Positions 1 through 5,983 of a stretch of DNA of 6,353 nt are shown in pieces. A program made the translations under genes and the position numbers. Source of the DNA: DASYUM01 sp036001225. Its GTDB lineage: Bacteria; Methylomirabilota; Methylomirabilia; Rokubacteriales; DASRDR01. Every line of letters starts with the position of its first letter. Position 1 is the first letter of the stretch. The notes beneath the pieces are model-generated. The model was not told where the DNA came from, did no database searches, and worked only from the letters and a program-made list of their open reading frames with translations. Location: positions 1-6,353 of the forward strand of contig DASYUM010000060.1 of NCBI GenBank assembly GCA_036001225.1. Reading direction: 5' to 3'.

Positions 1-34
1 CCGGACGTCGCGGGGCTGGGGCCCCGCCGTCCGG
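1..34 (-). terminator. Strong hairpin downstream of pdxA, possible terminator
   Basis: A near-perfect inverted repeat begins at the window edge. CCGGACG (1-7) pairs with CGTCCGG (28-34), and CGGGGC (11-16) pairs with GCCCCG (21-26) around a TGGG loop, with a small 3/1 internal bulge. It lies 56 bases past the stop of the leftward pdxA gene, where a terminator would be expected. No T-run follows on either strand within the window, although on the minus strand the decisive bases fall outside it. It could equally be an mRNA-stabilising hairpin or part of a neighbouring gene cut off by the edge. Bases 35-90 show no supported gene. Confidence 0.3.
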
Positions 35-90
35 GGCGAGCCACCCGATGTTGAGGCGCGCCGACGACCGAGGACGCCGGGCGGCGAAGC

Positions 91-1116
91 TTATCGGCCA
101 CGGTGGCGGGACATCTCGGCGGCGACCATAATCGCCTCCACCATGCTCTCGGGGTTGGCCGTGCCCTGGCCGGCGCGGTCGAACGCGGTGCCGTGGTCCA
201 CCGAGACCCGCAGGATCGGGAGCCCCACTGTCACGTTGACGCCGCTCATGCCAGTCCAGGTCTTGCGGGCGTCGTCGTACCGGAAGCCGAGCGTCTTGAC
301 CGGCGTGTGCCCCTGATCGTGGTACATCGCCACCACGCAATCGAACTCGCCGCCGCGAGCCCGGCTCATGACGGTGTCGGCCGGGTAGGGGCCGGTGGCG
401 TCGATGCCCTCGGCCCGCGCCTCCGCGATCGCGGGCGCGATGGCGACCTGCTCCTCGTCGCCGAACAGGCCGCGCTCGCCGGCGTGGGGGTTGAGGCCGC
501 AGACCGCGATGCGCGGTCCCGCGATGCCGAGCTGCCGCATCGCTTGGTGGCCGAGGCGGATCGTGCGGAGGACGCGCTCGCGGGTCACCAGCTCGGGGAC
601 GCGACGGAGGGCGACGTGGGTGGTGACGTGGATCACCCGCAGCTCGCGTCCCATCAGCAGCATGGCGTAGGCATGGGTGCCGGTGAGGTCGGCCAGGATC
701 TCCGTGTGCCCCGAGTGCTTGACCCCGGCGGCGGCGAGCGCCTCCTTGTTGATGGGACCGGTGACGACGGCGGCAATCTCGCCGGCCAGGGCGAGCCGAA
801 CCGCTCGCTCGATGTACTCGTAGGCGGCCCGGCCGCCCAGCGCGCTCACCCGGCCGACCTCGAAGGCGGCGGGATCGGCGTTCCCGAGGTCGAGGAGCTC
901 GATCGCGTCGGTGGCCCCCGTGGCGTCGGCTACCCGGGCGAGCGGCCGCACCGCGAGGTCGAGCCTGGCCAGCCGGACGGCGGCCGCCATCACCCGGGCG
1001 TCACCCAGCACGACGGGGCGGGCGGCCTTGCGGACGAGCGGGTCGGCGAGCGCCTTGGCGGTGACCTCGGGGCCGATCCCGGCAGGGTCACCCATCGTAA
1101 TCCCGAGCAGGGTCAT
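91..1116 (-). CDS. pdxA: PdxA-family 4-phospho-(hydroxy)acid dehydrogenase, probably catabolic PdxA2 type
   Basis: 341 residues, close to the usual family length. PdxA enzymes are cytosolic, metal-dependent NAD(P) dehydrogenases that oxidise a 4-phosphorylated hydroxy acid, which then decarboxylates. Classical PdxA uses 4-hydroxythreonine 4-phosphate in vitamin B6 synthesis; PdxA2 relatives use 4-phospho-threonate or erythronate and yield dihydroxyacetone phosphate. Visible motifs are the N-terminal GITMGDPAGIGPEV, TGPINKEAL (about 119-127), SGHTEIL (135-141) and VDHGTAFDRAG near 307-316. Three histidines match the metal ligands of the family: H167 (TTHVAL), H211 (NPHAGE) and H266 (YHDQGH). 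The ATG start overlaps the stop of the upstream DUF1537 kinase gene in an ATGA, which fixes the start and suggests translational coupling. That partnership, rather than any B6 gene nearby, is why I favour the catabolic role. A housekeeping PdxA is the alternative. Family assignment is very secure; substrate is not. Confidence 0.95.
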   Translation of the reverse strand: MTLLGITMGDPAGIGPEVTAKALADPLVRKAARPVVLGDARVMAAAVRLARLDLAVRPLARVADATGATDAIELLDLGNADPAAFEVGRVSALGGRAAYEYIERAVRLALAGEIAAVVTGPINKEALAAAGVKHSGHTEILADLTGTHAYAMLLMGRELRVIHVTTHVALRRVPELVTRERVLRTIRLGHQAMRQLGIAGPRIAVCGLNPHAGERGLFGDEEQVAIAPAIAEARAEGIDATGPYPADTVMSRARGGEFDCVVAMYHDQGHTPVKTLGFRYDDARKTWTGMSGVNVTVGLPILRVSVDHGTAFDRAGQGTANPESMVEAIMVAAEMSRHRGR

Positions 1117-2207
1117 TGGCAGGACTCCCAGATCCTCACCAGCGTATCAGGGTCGCCGAAGCCGCCGGCCTTCGTAATCACCGCCAGCCCCGTGAATGAG
1201 CCACCGACGAGGGCGCCCAGGGCGAGCCCCGGCTCGAGCTCCCCGGCCACGCGGACCCCCGTGGCGCCGAGCGCCCGACACACGCTATAGGCGGTCTCGC
1301 CCCCGGTCAAGACGAGCGTGGCGACCGGCGTGCCCTCGAGCTCCCGTCGCGCGGCCTCGGCGAGCCGAGATGCGATGACATCCCGCGCCGGGGCGGCCGT
1401 GCCCGGCGGCGGCCCGATGCTCCGTCCCCCCCGAGCCTCGAGGCGCGTGACCTGAGACCGGGTCACGGGATGGGCGCTGCCGGCCACGACGAGGAGCGGG
1501 CGGCGCGGCCGAAGGGGCGGGGGTGCCGCCACCGGCACCAGGCGCGCGGCCAGGGCCGCGGCCAGCCCCGCCGACCCGGCCACGAGCGACCGCTCGTCGG
1601 TTGCCTCGGCCACCACGGCCAGGTCGGCCGCGGTCTCGGCGTCGGCTACCACCGCCCCATCCATCCGGGCGAGGCACGCCGCGACGGCGGCGCCGCCCCG
1701 GCGCACGGTGGCGAGCGGTAGCAGGCGCACCGGCCGCGGTCCGTCCCGAGCGAGCAGGGCGAGGACGCTGGCGCCGGTGGGCGGCAATCCGGGGTCACCG
1801 CCCATCGCGGTGGGCGAGGCCGGCTGGCCGCCGAGCCGCAGCAGACCGTCTATCACGGTGCGTTGCTGGGCCGGGAACGCCGGCGCCAGGAGGGCCTGAC
1901 CTCGACCCGCGCCGGCGAGCGCGCCCTCGAGCTCGGCGCCGACCGCGCCGCGCAGGGTCGAGTCCACCTTCTTGTAGAGCAGCCCGGGCTGCGCGGCGGC
2001 CAACTGCGCCACGGCGGCCAGGGCCCGGGCCCGCGCTTCGGCGGCGGGCAGCGCGCGGCTCTCGGTGTCGAGGACCACGACCGGCGGGCCCGCCGCCGGG
2101 AGCGGCGCGCCGGGGAGGAGGACGAGGGTTTCCAGACCGCGGGCGGCGAAGACGGCGGCGGTGTCGCAGGCGCCGGTCAGGTCGTCGGCCTGGATGCCTG
2201 CCCGCAT
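1113..2207 (-). CDS. DUF1537 four-carbon acid-sugar kinase (OtnK/DtnK-like)
   Basis: 364 residues from the chosen ATG. The family phosphorylates four-carbon sugar acids (D-threonate, L-threonate, D-erythronate, 3-oxo-tetronates) at O4 with ATP in the cytosol. The N-terminal acid-sugar-binding domain opens with GIQADDLTGACDTA (residues 4-17), the hallmark ADD(F/L)TGA(C/T)D motif, and carries YKKVDSTLRGAVGAEL (78-93). The C-terminal nucleotide-binding domain shows VVAGSAHPVTRSQ (240-252), LVLTGGETA (298-306) and ITKAGGFGD (344-352). The frame stays open upstream to a TTG at 2273, which would add 22 residues. I prefer the ATG at 2207 because the ADDLTGA motif normally lies within the first dozen residues. 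Its ribosome site is poor (only TAGG-like bases), and a GTG lies directly before the ATG. It is somewhat shorter than typical members, which are about 400 residues or more. It overlaps pdxA by 4 bp and follows the histidine kinase gene by about 105 bp. The exact substrate and stereochemistry cannot be read from sequence. Confidence 0.93.
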   Translation of the reverse strand: MRAGIQADDLTGACDTAAVFAARGLETLVLLPGAPLPAAGPPVVVLDTESRALPAAEARARALAAVAQLAAAQPGLLYKKVDSTLRGAVGAELEGALAGAGRGQALLAPAFPAQQRTVIDGLLRLGGQPASPTAMGGDPGLPPTGASVLALLARDGPRPVRLLPLATVRRGGAAVAACLARMDGAVVADAETAADLAVVAEATDERSLVAGSAGLAAALAARLVPVAAPPPLRPRRPLLVVAGSAHPVTRSQVTRLEARGGRSIGPPPGTAAPARDVIASRLAEAARRELEGTPVATLVLTGGETAYSVCRALGATGVRVAGELEPGLALGALVGGSFTGLAVITKAGGFGDPDTLVRIWESCQ

Positions 2208-2312
2208 CACGGGCCTACTCGATGAGCCCGGGCCGCATGCCGTGACTGTGGACCGGCCGGCGAGAAGGGTCAAGCTGCCGACCCGACGCCGCCTGCCGGG
2301 CCGGCGCGGACG

Positions 2313-4052
2313 TCAGGCGATGGCGATCGGCTGCGCCGGCTCGGCCGGGGGCGCGGCTTCGCCCCGGGCGTCGAGCGGGAGCTCGATGACGAGGACCACG
2401 CCGGCCGCCGTGTTTTCGGCGCGGATGCGTCCGCCGTGCGCGGCCACGATCCCCTCGCAGACCGACAGCCCGAGGCCGGCGCCGCGGCCGACTCCCTTGG
2501 TCGTGAAGAAGGGGTCGAAGATGTTCGGCAGCACGGCGTCGGCGATGGGGGGACCCGTGTTCTCGACCCGGATCTCGACGCGCTGGCCCCGGGCCCGGCT
2601 GGCCAGCCGGATGACGCGGTGCTCGGGGTTGGGCTGCTCGCCCACCGCGTCGAGCGCGTTGTCCAGGATGTTGGCGAAGACCTGACCCAGCTGGGCGGCG
2701 TCGGCTTGCATCGACGGCAACGGCTCCAGTTCGTCGAGGAACCGGACGCCTTCCAGCTCGGCGTCGCGCTTCCGGTCGGCGACGACGTCGCGCAGGACCC
2801 GGGTGACGTCGGTGGGGGCCAGCTCGAGCGGCTGAGCGCGCACGAAGCTCAGGAGCTGCTTGACGATGCGGGCCACCCGGTAAGCGGAGTGAAGGATGCG
2901 CTCGACGCGCTCGGCGCCGCCCGCCGGCAGCAGCTCGCGGCGCAGGAGCAACTCGGCGTTGCCGACGATCGCGGCCAGCGGGTTGTTGATCTCGTGAGCG
3001 GCGCCGGCCGCCAGCCGACCGAGAGCGGCCAGCTTCTCGGCGCGCACGGCCTGGGCCTGGGCCTCCCGCAGCTCCACCACCTGACGCGTGAGCCCGGTGT
3101 GGCGGCGGGCGTTCCGGATCGCCAGCGCCGCCCGGTGCGCCAATTGCTGAGCACGCCGCACCTCGGACTCGCTGAACGGCTGGGCGGCGCGCCGGCAGAA
3201 GACCAGGGCGCCCAGCGACTCCCCCTCGGCGATGACCGGGACAGCCAGGGCCGCCCCGAACCGCGCGTCCTCACCGCCGGCGTAGCGGTGGTATTCCGCC
3301 CCGGTGTCGGCCGCCTCCACGGGCACGCCCGTCGAGACGGCGCGGCCGGCCAGCGAGCCGCCGGCGCCGGGGGCCGGCGCCTCGCCCGGGCCCGGATACC
3401 CCGAGACGGCGCTCAATCGTAGCTCCCCGCTCTCCGGGTCCAGCAGCTCGACGGCGACGCGCTGGGCCCGGCAGAGGCGGGCCGCGTGCTCGGCGACGCG
3501 GGGCAGTACCTCGGCCAGGTCGAGCGAGGTTGCGATGTCGTCCTCGATCTCGAACAGGAGACCCGCCTCGGCGAGCTGCTCCTCGATCTCGAGCAACCGG
3601 GCCCGGAAGACCTCGGCGGTGGCCCGGCGGATCGCGAGCGCGTCGACGTCGATGACGAGGTCGGTGATCAGAACGTAGATCTCGGCGCTCGGGCCCCGGA
3701 TGGGCAGCGGTACCAGCAACACCGGCCGCTCGTCCACGAGGGCGCCGGCGACCGGAGCCGGATTCCCGGCCTGGACCGCTTCGGCGAGGGCGGCGATGAT
3801 CGCATCCGCGGTGGCCGGGGCCAGCAGCGCGCGCAACGAGCGGCCGACGGCCGTTTCGTACGGGCTGCCGATCAGGCGCTCGAGGCCGGGTGTCGCCGAG
3901 CGGACGACCCAGCCGGCGTCCAGCCCGAGCAGGGCACCAATGTGGTCGAGCGCCTCGAGGGCGGCTGTGGCCCGGGCCCCGAGCAGCCGGCGGGTGCGCC
4001 GCGGCCCTCGGCCGCCGCCCGAGCGCAGATCCTGTCCCGTCTTCCCGTCCAC
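2313..4052 (-). CDS. Soluble PAS-GAF sensor histidine kinase (NtrB-like)
   Basis: 579 residues. No transmembrane segment or signal peptide is visible, so it probably senses in the cytosol. In order: a basic Gly/Arg-rich N-terminus (1-25); a PAS-like domain (about 30-131); a helical, coiled-coil-like linker (about 141-170); a GAF domain (about 170-315); a second helical linker; the dimerisation/phosphoacceptor domain with H-box AAHEINNPLAAI (H353); and the ATPase domain with N-box FANILDNALDAV (N461, N465), a G1-like ENTGPPI, F-box IFDPFFTTKG and G2 GRGAGLGLSV. The H-box and TTKG-GLGL pattern are of the NtrB/hybrid class. G1 has Asn (N498) where many kinases have Asp, a variant seen in this class. 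The start is GTG, supported by GGGGGAGG five bases upstream. No receiver domain is attached and no response regulator gene is in view. As first gene of the leftward group it may control acid-sugar use; that is inference, and the ligand is unknown. Confidence 0.95.
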   Translation of the reverse strand: MDGKTGQDLRSGGGRGPRRTRRLLGARATAALEALDHIGALLGLDAGWVVRSATPGLERLIGSPYETAVGRSLRALLAPATADAIIAALAEAVQAGNPAPVAGALVDERPVLLVPLPIRGPSAEIYVLITDLVIDVDALAIRRATAEVFRARLLEIEEQLAEAGLLFEIEDDIATSLDLAEVLPRVAEHAARLCRAQRVAVELLDPESGELRLSAVSGYPGPGEAPAPGAGGSLAGRAVSTGVPVEAADTGAEYHRYAGGEDARFGAALAVPVIAEGESLGALVFCRRAAQPFSESEVRRAQQLAHRAALAIRNARRHTGLTRQVVELREAQAQAVRAEKLAALGRLAAGAAHEINNPLAAIVGNAELLLRRELLPAGGAERVERILHSAYRVARIVKQLLSFVRAQPLELAPTDVTRVLRDVVADRKRDAELEGVRFLDELEPLPSMQADAAQLGQVFANILDNALDAVGEQPNPEHRVIRLASRARGQRVEIRVENTGPPIADAVLPNIFDPFFTTKGVGRGAGLGLSVCEGIVAAHGGRIRAENTAAGVVLVIELPLDARGEAAPPAEPAQPIAIA

Positions 4053-4057
4053 TACGA

Positions 4058-4065
4058 CCTCCCCC
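4058..4065 (-). promoter_or_regulatory. Ribosome binding site deciding the GTG start of the histidine kinase
   Basis: On the minus strand GGGGGAGG ends five bases before the GTG at 4052-4050. It is a strong Shine-Dalgarno match and supports the non-ATG start, since no better placed ATG lies nearby in frame. Confidence 0.75.
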
Positions 4066-4082
4066 TACAGGATGGAAGTGAA

Positions 4083-4100
4083 CCCGATACAGCAATCGGG
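4083..4100. promoter_or_regulatory. Perfect inverted repeat CCCGAT-N6-ATCGGG, candidate operator
   Basis: Two 6-bp arms (4083-4088 and 4095-4100) flank a 6-base centre, 31 bases upstream of the histidine-kinase start. Read leftward, the flanks also carry a GTATC direct repeat. Such a dyad just ahead of a gene suits a dimeric transcription factor or an RNA hairpin in the leader. A weak extended -10 (TGC TGTATC, minus strand, 4086-4094) lies inside it, so protein bound here would be expected to affect histidine-kinase transcription. The dyad is seen; function and regulator are inferred. Confidence 0.4.
4086..4094 (-). promoter_or_regulatory. Weak candidate extended -10 for the leftward histidine kinase gene
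   Basis: On the minus strand TGC TGTATC occupies 4094-4086. It has the TGn extension but only three matches to TATAAT, and no recognisable -35 lies 16-18 bases upstream. It resembles the TGC TATGAT and TGC TAGAAT elements found before the two rightward genes, which is the main reason to list it. A start near 4079 would give a leader of about 27 bases containing the ribosome site. Confidence 0.25.
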
Positions 4101-4108
4101 ATACCAGG

Positions 4109-4127
4109 GGCCGGTCGCCGACCGGCC
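4109..4127. promoter_or_regulatory. 19-bp perfect palindrome GGCCGGTCG-C-CGACCGGCC, candidate operator or hairpin
   Basis: Nine-base arms meet around a single central C, giving the longest perfect dyad noticed in the window. It lies 8 bp from the 4083-4100 dyad, with centres about 26 bp apart, at roughly the -35 region of the inferred leftward promoter. GC richness makes short dyads common, but a perfect nine-base arm in a non-coding hub is less expected. A related GTCGGCCGG follows at 4134-4142, so the element may be longer. Operator function is inference. Confidence 0.4.
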
Positions 4128-4180
4128 GTGCCAGTCGGCCGGGGTTCGGCGTTACGGCATCCCGGGTTGGGCGAGTTGAC

Positions 4181-4201
4181 GGGGGCGGGGGCGGGGTGGG
4201 G
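4181..4201 (+). other. Canonical G-quadruplex motif
   Basis: Four G-runs of 5, 5, 4 and 4 on the plus strand (4181-4185, 4187-4191, 4193-4196, 4198-4201) are separated by single bases C, C and T. One-base loops are the pattern known to favour very stable parallel quadruplexes. It lies in the divergent intergenic hub, about 74 bases upstream of the rightward -10 element and 129 bases upstream of the histidine-kinase start. The pattern is plain in the sequence; folding and any regulatory effect are inferred. Confidence 0.6.
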
Positions 4202-4271
4202 ACAGGCGACGCGCCGGCCGAGTGTCTTCCGGTAGGCCGGGCCGTTCGGGCGCGGACGGGCAAAAGCTGCG

Positions 4272-4280
4272 TGCTATGAT
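4272..4280 (+). promoter_or_regulatory. Extended -10 promoter for the hotdog gene
   Basis: TGC (4272-4274) followed by TATGAT (4275-4280) gives five of six matches to TATAAT plus the TGn extension that can replace a good -35. Only a GAC core (4255-4257) stands where a -35 would be. Transcription from about 4287 would leave a leader near 46 bases that includes the ribosome site at 4315-4321. The same bases contain two in-frame ATG codons, but a start there would lie inside the promoter and lack a ribosome site. Confidence 0.55.
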
Positions 4281-4314
4281 GACGGCCCGGCAGGTCGGGC
4301 CCCACCTCGTTCCG

Positions 4315-4321
4315 AAGGAGG
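4315..4321 (+). promoter_or_regulatory. Ribosome binding site deciding the hotdog gene start
   Basis: AAGGAGG lies 11 bases before the ATG at 4333. It is a near-ideal Shine-Dalgarno and selects this start over in-frame codons at 4222, 4276 and 4279. ACCTC at 4304-4308 could pair with GAGGT at 4318-4322 and partly mask the site. Confidence 0.7.
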
Positions 4322-4332
4322 TTCCTCACTCG

Positions 4333-5187
4333 ATGCTGAGCCGGACGTCGCCGGCGCGGCCGGACGCGCTCGGCGACTATCGCGTGCGCGCCAGGAACCT
4401 CGCCCGCTACTCGGCCAACCGGATCCACGACGACGCGGTGGCCCGGACCTTCGGCTATGCCGGCGGGCTGGTGGCCGGGACGACCGTGTACGCCTACCTG
4501 ACCGCGCCGCTGGTCGCGGCCTGGGGGGTCGAATGGCTCGCCCGCGGCACCGCCACCTTGGCGCTGCACCGCCCGGTGTACGACGGCGATGAGGTCCAGG
4601 TGACGGCCCGCGTCGTCGGCCGCTCGGGCGGCGGCCCGGCGGGGGAGATCGCCGTCGAGGTGACGGCGACGGCGCGGCGGGACCGGGTGGCCAGCCTGGT
4701 GGCCGGGCTCGCGTGGGGCGGCGCCTCGGTCATCCCCGACATCGGGGGATATCCGGCGGCGGCCGTGCCCGCGGTCCGGCCGGCGGCCAGCGCGTCAGTG
4801 CTGAGGGAGCTCGAGTGGCTCGGCTCGCCGGCGCTGCTCCTCGACGAGGCGACGGTGGCCGACTACGCGCGAGAGGTCGAAGACCCGCTCGATCTCTATC
4901 GGGGCCCGACCGCCGTCGCCCATCCGGGCCTGCTCCTCCAGCAAGCGAACCGCGCGCTGTCGGAGAACGTCGCGCTGGGTCCCTGGGTCCACGTCGCGAG
5001 CGACGTCGCCCACGCCGCGCCGGCCCGCGTCGGGGAGCGCCTGACGACCCGGGGTCGGGTCGAGCGGGTCTTCGAGCGAAAAGGCCACGAGTTCGTGGAG
5101 CTGGATCTCCTCGTCGTGGCCGACGACACCCGGCCGGTCATGCATGTCCGTCACCAGGCCATCTACCAGCTCGGAATTCGCTCCTAG
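4333..5187 (+). CDS. MaoC-like double-hotdog protein, putative acyl dehydratase family
   Basis: 284 residues with two hotdog-like halves. The first (about 15-130) has YSANRIHDDAVARTFGYAGG (26-45) and the strand-turn signature HRPVYDGDEVQVTARVV (79-95). The second (about 155-280) has a degenerate EVEDPLDLYRGPTAVAHPG (181-199) and GERLTTRGRVERVF (234-247). MaoC-type hydratases add water to, or remove it from, CoA or ACP thioesters through an Asp/His pair in a D-x-N-P-L-H motif. Here H32 is kept but the Asp position is Ser (S27), and in the second half the His position reads Asp (D187). Classical hydratase activity is therefore uncertain. This looks like a subfamily trait rather than damage, because the frame and fold signatures are intact. 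It precedes the AroM-family gene by 60 bp, probably in one transcript. The N-terminus was set by the ribosome site at 4315. It may bind a thioester or another small acyl ligand; the substrate is unknown. Confidence 0.8.
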   Translation: MLSRTSPARPDALGDYRVRARNLARYSANRIHDDAVARTFGYAGGLVAGTTVYAYLTAPLVAAWGVEWLARGTATLALHRPVYDGDEVQVTARVVGRSGGGPAGEIAVEVTATARRDRVASLVAGLAWGGASVIPDIGGYPAAAVPAVRPAASASVLRELEWLGSPALLLDEATVADYAREVEDPLDLYRGPTAVAHPGLLLQQANRALSENVALGPWVHVASDVAHAAPARVGERLTTRGRVERVFERKGHEFVELDLLVVADDTRPVMHVRHQAIYQLGIRS

Positions 5188-5233
5188 GCTCGGACCGCGC
5201 GATCGGGTCGGCCGCCCACGCTGCGGTGCAGCG

Positions 5234-5239
5234 AGGAGG
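5234..5239 (+). promoter_or_regulatory. Ribosome binding site deciding the GTG start of the AroM-family gene
   Basis: AGGAGG lies eight bases before the GTG at 5248. A second GTG at 5241 is out of frame and too close to the site. The spacing and the immediate MRKRLGIVTIG N-terminus support 5248. Confidence 0.7.
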
Positions 5240-5247
5240 GGTGAGAG

Positions 5248-5928
5248 GTGAGGAAGCGGCTCGGAATCGTGACGATCGGACAGACCCCGCGGAGCGACGT
5301 GGTCCCCGAGATGGCCGAGGTTCTCGGTCCGGGCGTGGAGATCCTCGAACGGGGAGCGCTCGACGGGCTCGATGTCCGGGCCATCGGCGCACTGGCGCCG
5401 GAATCCGGGGATGAGGTGCTGGTGACGCGGCTGCGGGGCGGCGCCTCCGTCTTCGTCGCCCACCGGCACATCGTGCCCCGCGTCCAGACCGCGCTGGCCG
5501 ACCTCGACCGCGCCGGGGTGGCGTTGAGCGCGGTTCTGTGCACCGGGGCCTTCCCGGGCCTGGCTGCCGCCGTTCCGCTCCTCCATCCCGACCGGCTCCT
5601 CCTCGGGGTCCTGCGCGGGCTCTCCTGGGCCGGCCGCCTCGGCGTCCTCGCGCCCTCGATCGCGCATCTGCCCCACACAGCAGCCCGCTGGCGCGGCTAC
5701 GGATTCGACCCGGTGCTGGCGGTCCGCTCGCCGTACGAGGAGGCCGACCCGGCCGCGCTGGGGCTCGCGGCCGAGGCCCTGGGCGGCGGGGAGGTCGGCG
5801 TCGTCGTCCTCGACTGCATGGGCTACCGGCGGAAGGTCAAGGAGGAGCTCCAGGCGCTCCTCGGCGTCCCCGTGCTGCAGGCGAATCTCCTGCTGGCCCG
5901 GATCGCCGCCGAGCTGCTGGCCGCCTGA
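5248..5928 (+). CDS. aroM: AroM family protein
   Basis: 226 residues, the usual length of the family. The first strand reads LGIVTIGQTPRSDVVPEM (5-22), and the C-terminal third has VVVLDCMGYRRKVKEELQ (185-202) and VPVLQANLLLARIAAELL (207-224). The C-terminal part closely follows E. coli AroM as I remember it. E. coli AroM is under TyrR control next to shikimate kinase II, but its biochemical role is not established. The protein is soluble, with alternating strands and helices. Two cysteines in small motifs, C98 (LCTGAF) and C190 (LDCMG), sit about where Asp/Glu racemase-type folds carry their paired catalytic cysteines, so an isomerase, racemase or decarboxylase activity on a hydroxy or amino acid is conceivable; that is inference. 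No aromatic-pathway gene is present here. It lies between the hotdog gene and a TRAP permease, so a role in using the imported acid is more natural in this context. Confidence 0.88.
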   Translation: MRKRLGIVTIGQTPRSDVVPEMAEVLGPGVEILERGALDGLDVRAIGALAPESGDEVLVTRLRGGASVFVAHRHIVPRVQTALADLDRAGVALSAVLCTGAFPGLAAAVPLLHPDRLLLGVLRGLSWAGRLGVLAPSIAHLPHTAARWRGYGFDPVLAVRSPYEEADPAALGLAAEALGGGEVGVVVLDCMGYRRKVKEELQALLGVPVLQANLLLARIAAELLAA

Positions 5929-5948
5929 GGGCGGCCTTCCTCCCGCCC
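5929..5948 (+). terminator. Short hairpin right after the AroM-family stop, weak terminator candidate
   Basis: GGGCGG (5929-5934) pairs with CCGCCC (5943-5948) around an eight-base pyrimidine loop, starting on the base after the stop codon. There is no T-run behind it. It could weakly separate the hotdog-AroM transcript from the dctQ unit, which appears to have its own promoter. Confidence 0.25.
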
Positions 5949-5983
5949 GCGCGGCCGGCCGTCGGCGTCACGGTTCGGTCCCG

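Noticed and set aside
103..1290. Long open frame on the plus strand opposite pdxA and the kinase gene end
   Set aside because: Its product is low-complexity Gly/Arg/Val/Asp-rich with no family motif, and it lies antisense to two clearly recognised genes. High-GC DNA keeps such frames open by codon bias.
2208..2273. 22-residue N-terminal extension of the acid-sugar kinase from a TTG start at 2273
   Set aside because: The hallmark ADDLTGA motif would fall at about residue 30, unlike the family, and the extension has no conserved pattern. The ATG at 2207 is preferred.
2245..2273. Promoter between the histidine kinase and acid-sugar kinase genes (TTGACC and CACAGT on the minus strand, 17-bp spacing)
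   Set aside because: The -35-like hexamer is good, but the -10 matches only three of six bases and lacks a TGn extension. Not enough to call in GC-rich DNA.
4176..4204. TTGACG at 4176-4181 as a rightward -35
   Set aside because: The bases 16-18 positions downstream are the G-rich tract and GGGACA, nothing like a -10.
4214..4240. CCGGCC / GGCCGG inverted repeat upstream of the hotdog promoter
   Set aside because: Six-base all-GC arms separated by 15 bases are expected often at this composition, and each arm contains a self-palindromic core. No further support.
4222..4332. Longer N-terminus for the hotdog protein starting at 4222, 4276 or 4279
   Set aside because: These starts lie upstream of or inside the extended -10 promoter and lack a ribosome site. 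The AAGGAGG at 4315-4321 points to the ATG at 4333.
3271..4569. Long open frame on the minus strand crossing the hub and the hotdog gene start
   Set aside because: It is rich in Arg, Gly and Pro and runs out of frame through the real histidine kinase, the intergenic hub and the hotdog gene. It has no motif.
4795..5676. Minus-strand open frames opposite the hotdog and AroM genes
   Set aside because: They are antisense to well-recognised proteins, show no domain signature and lack a convincing ribosome site.
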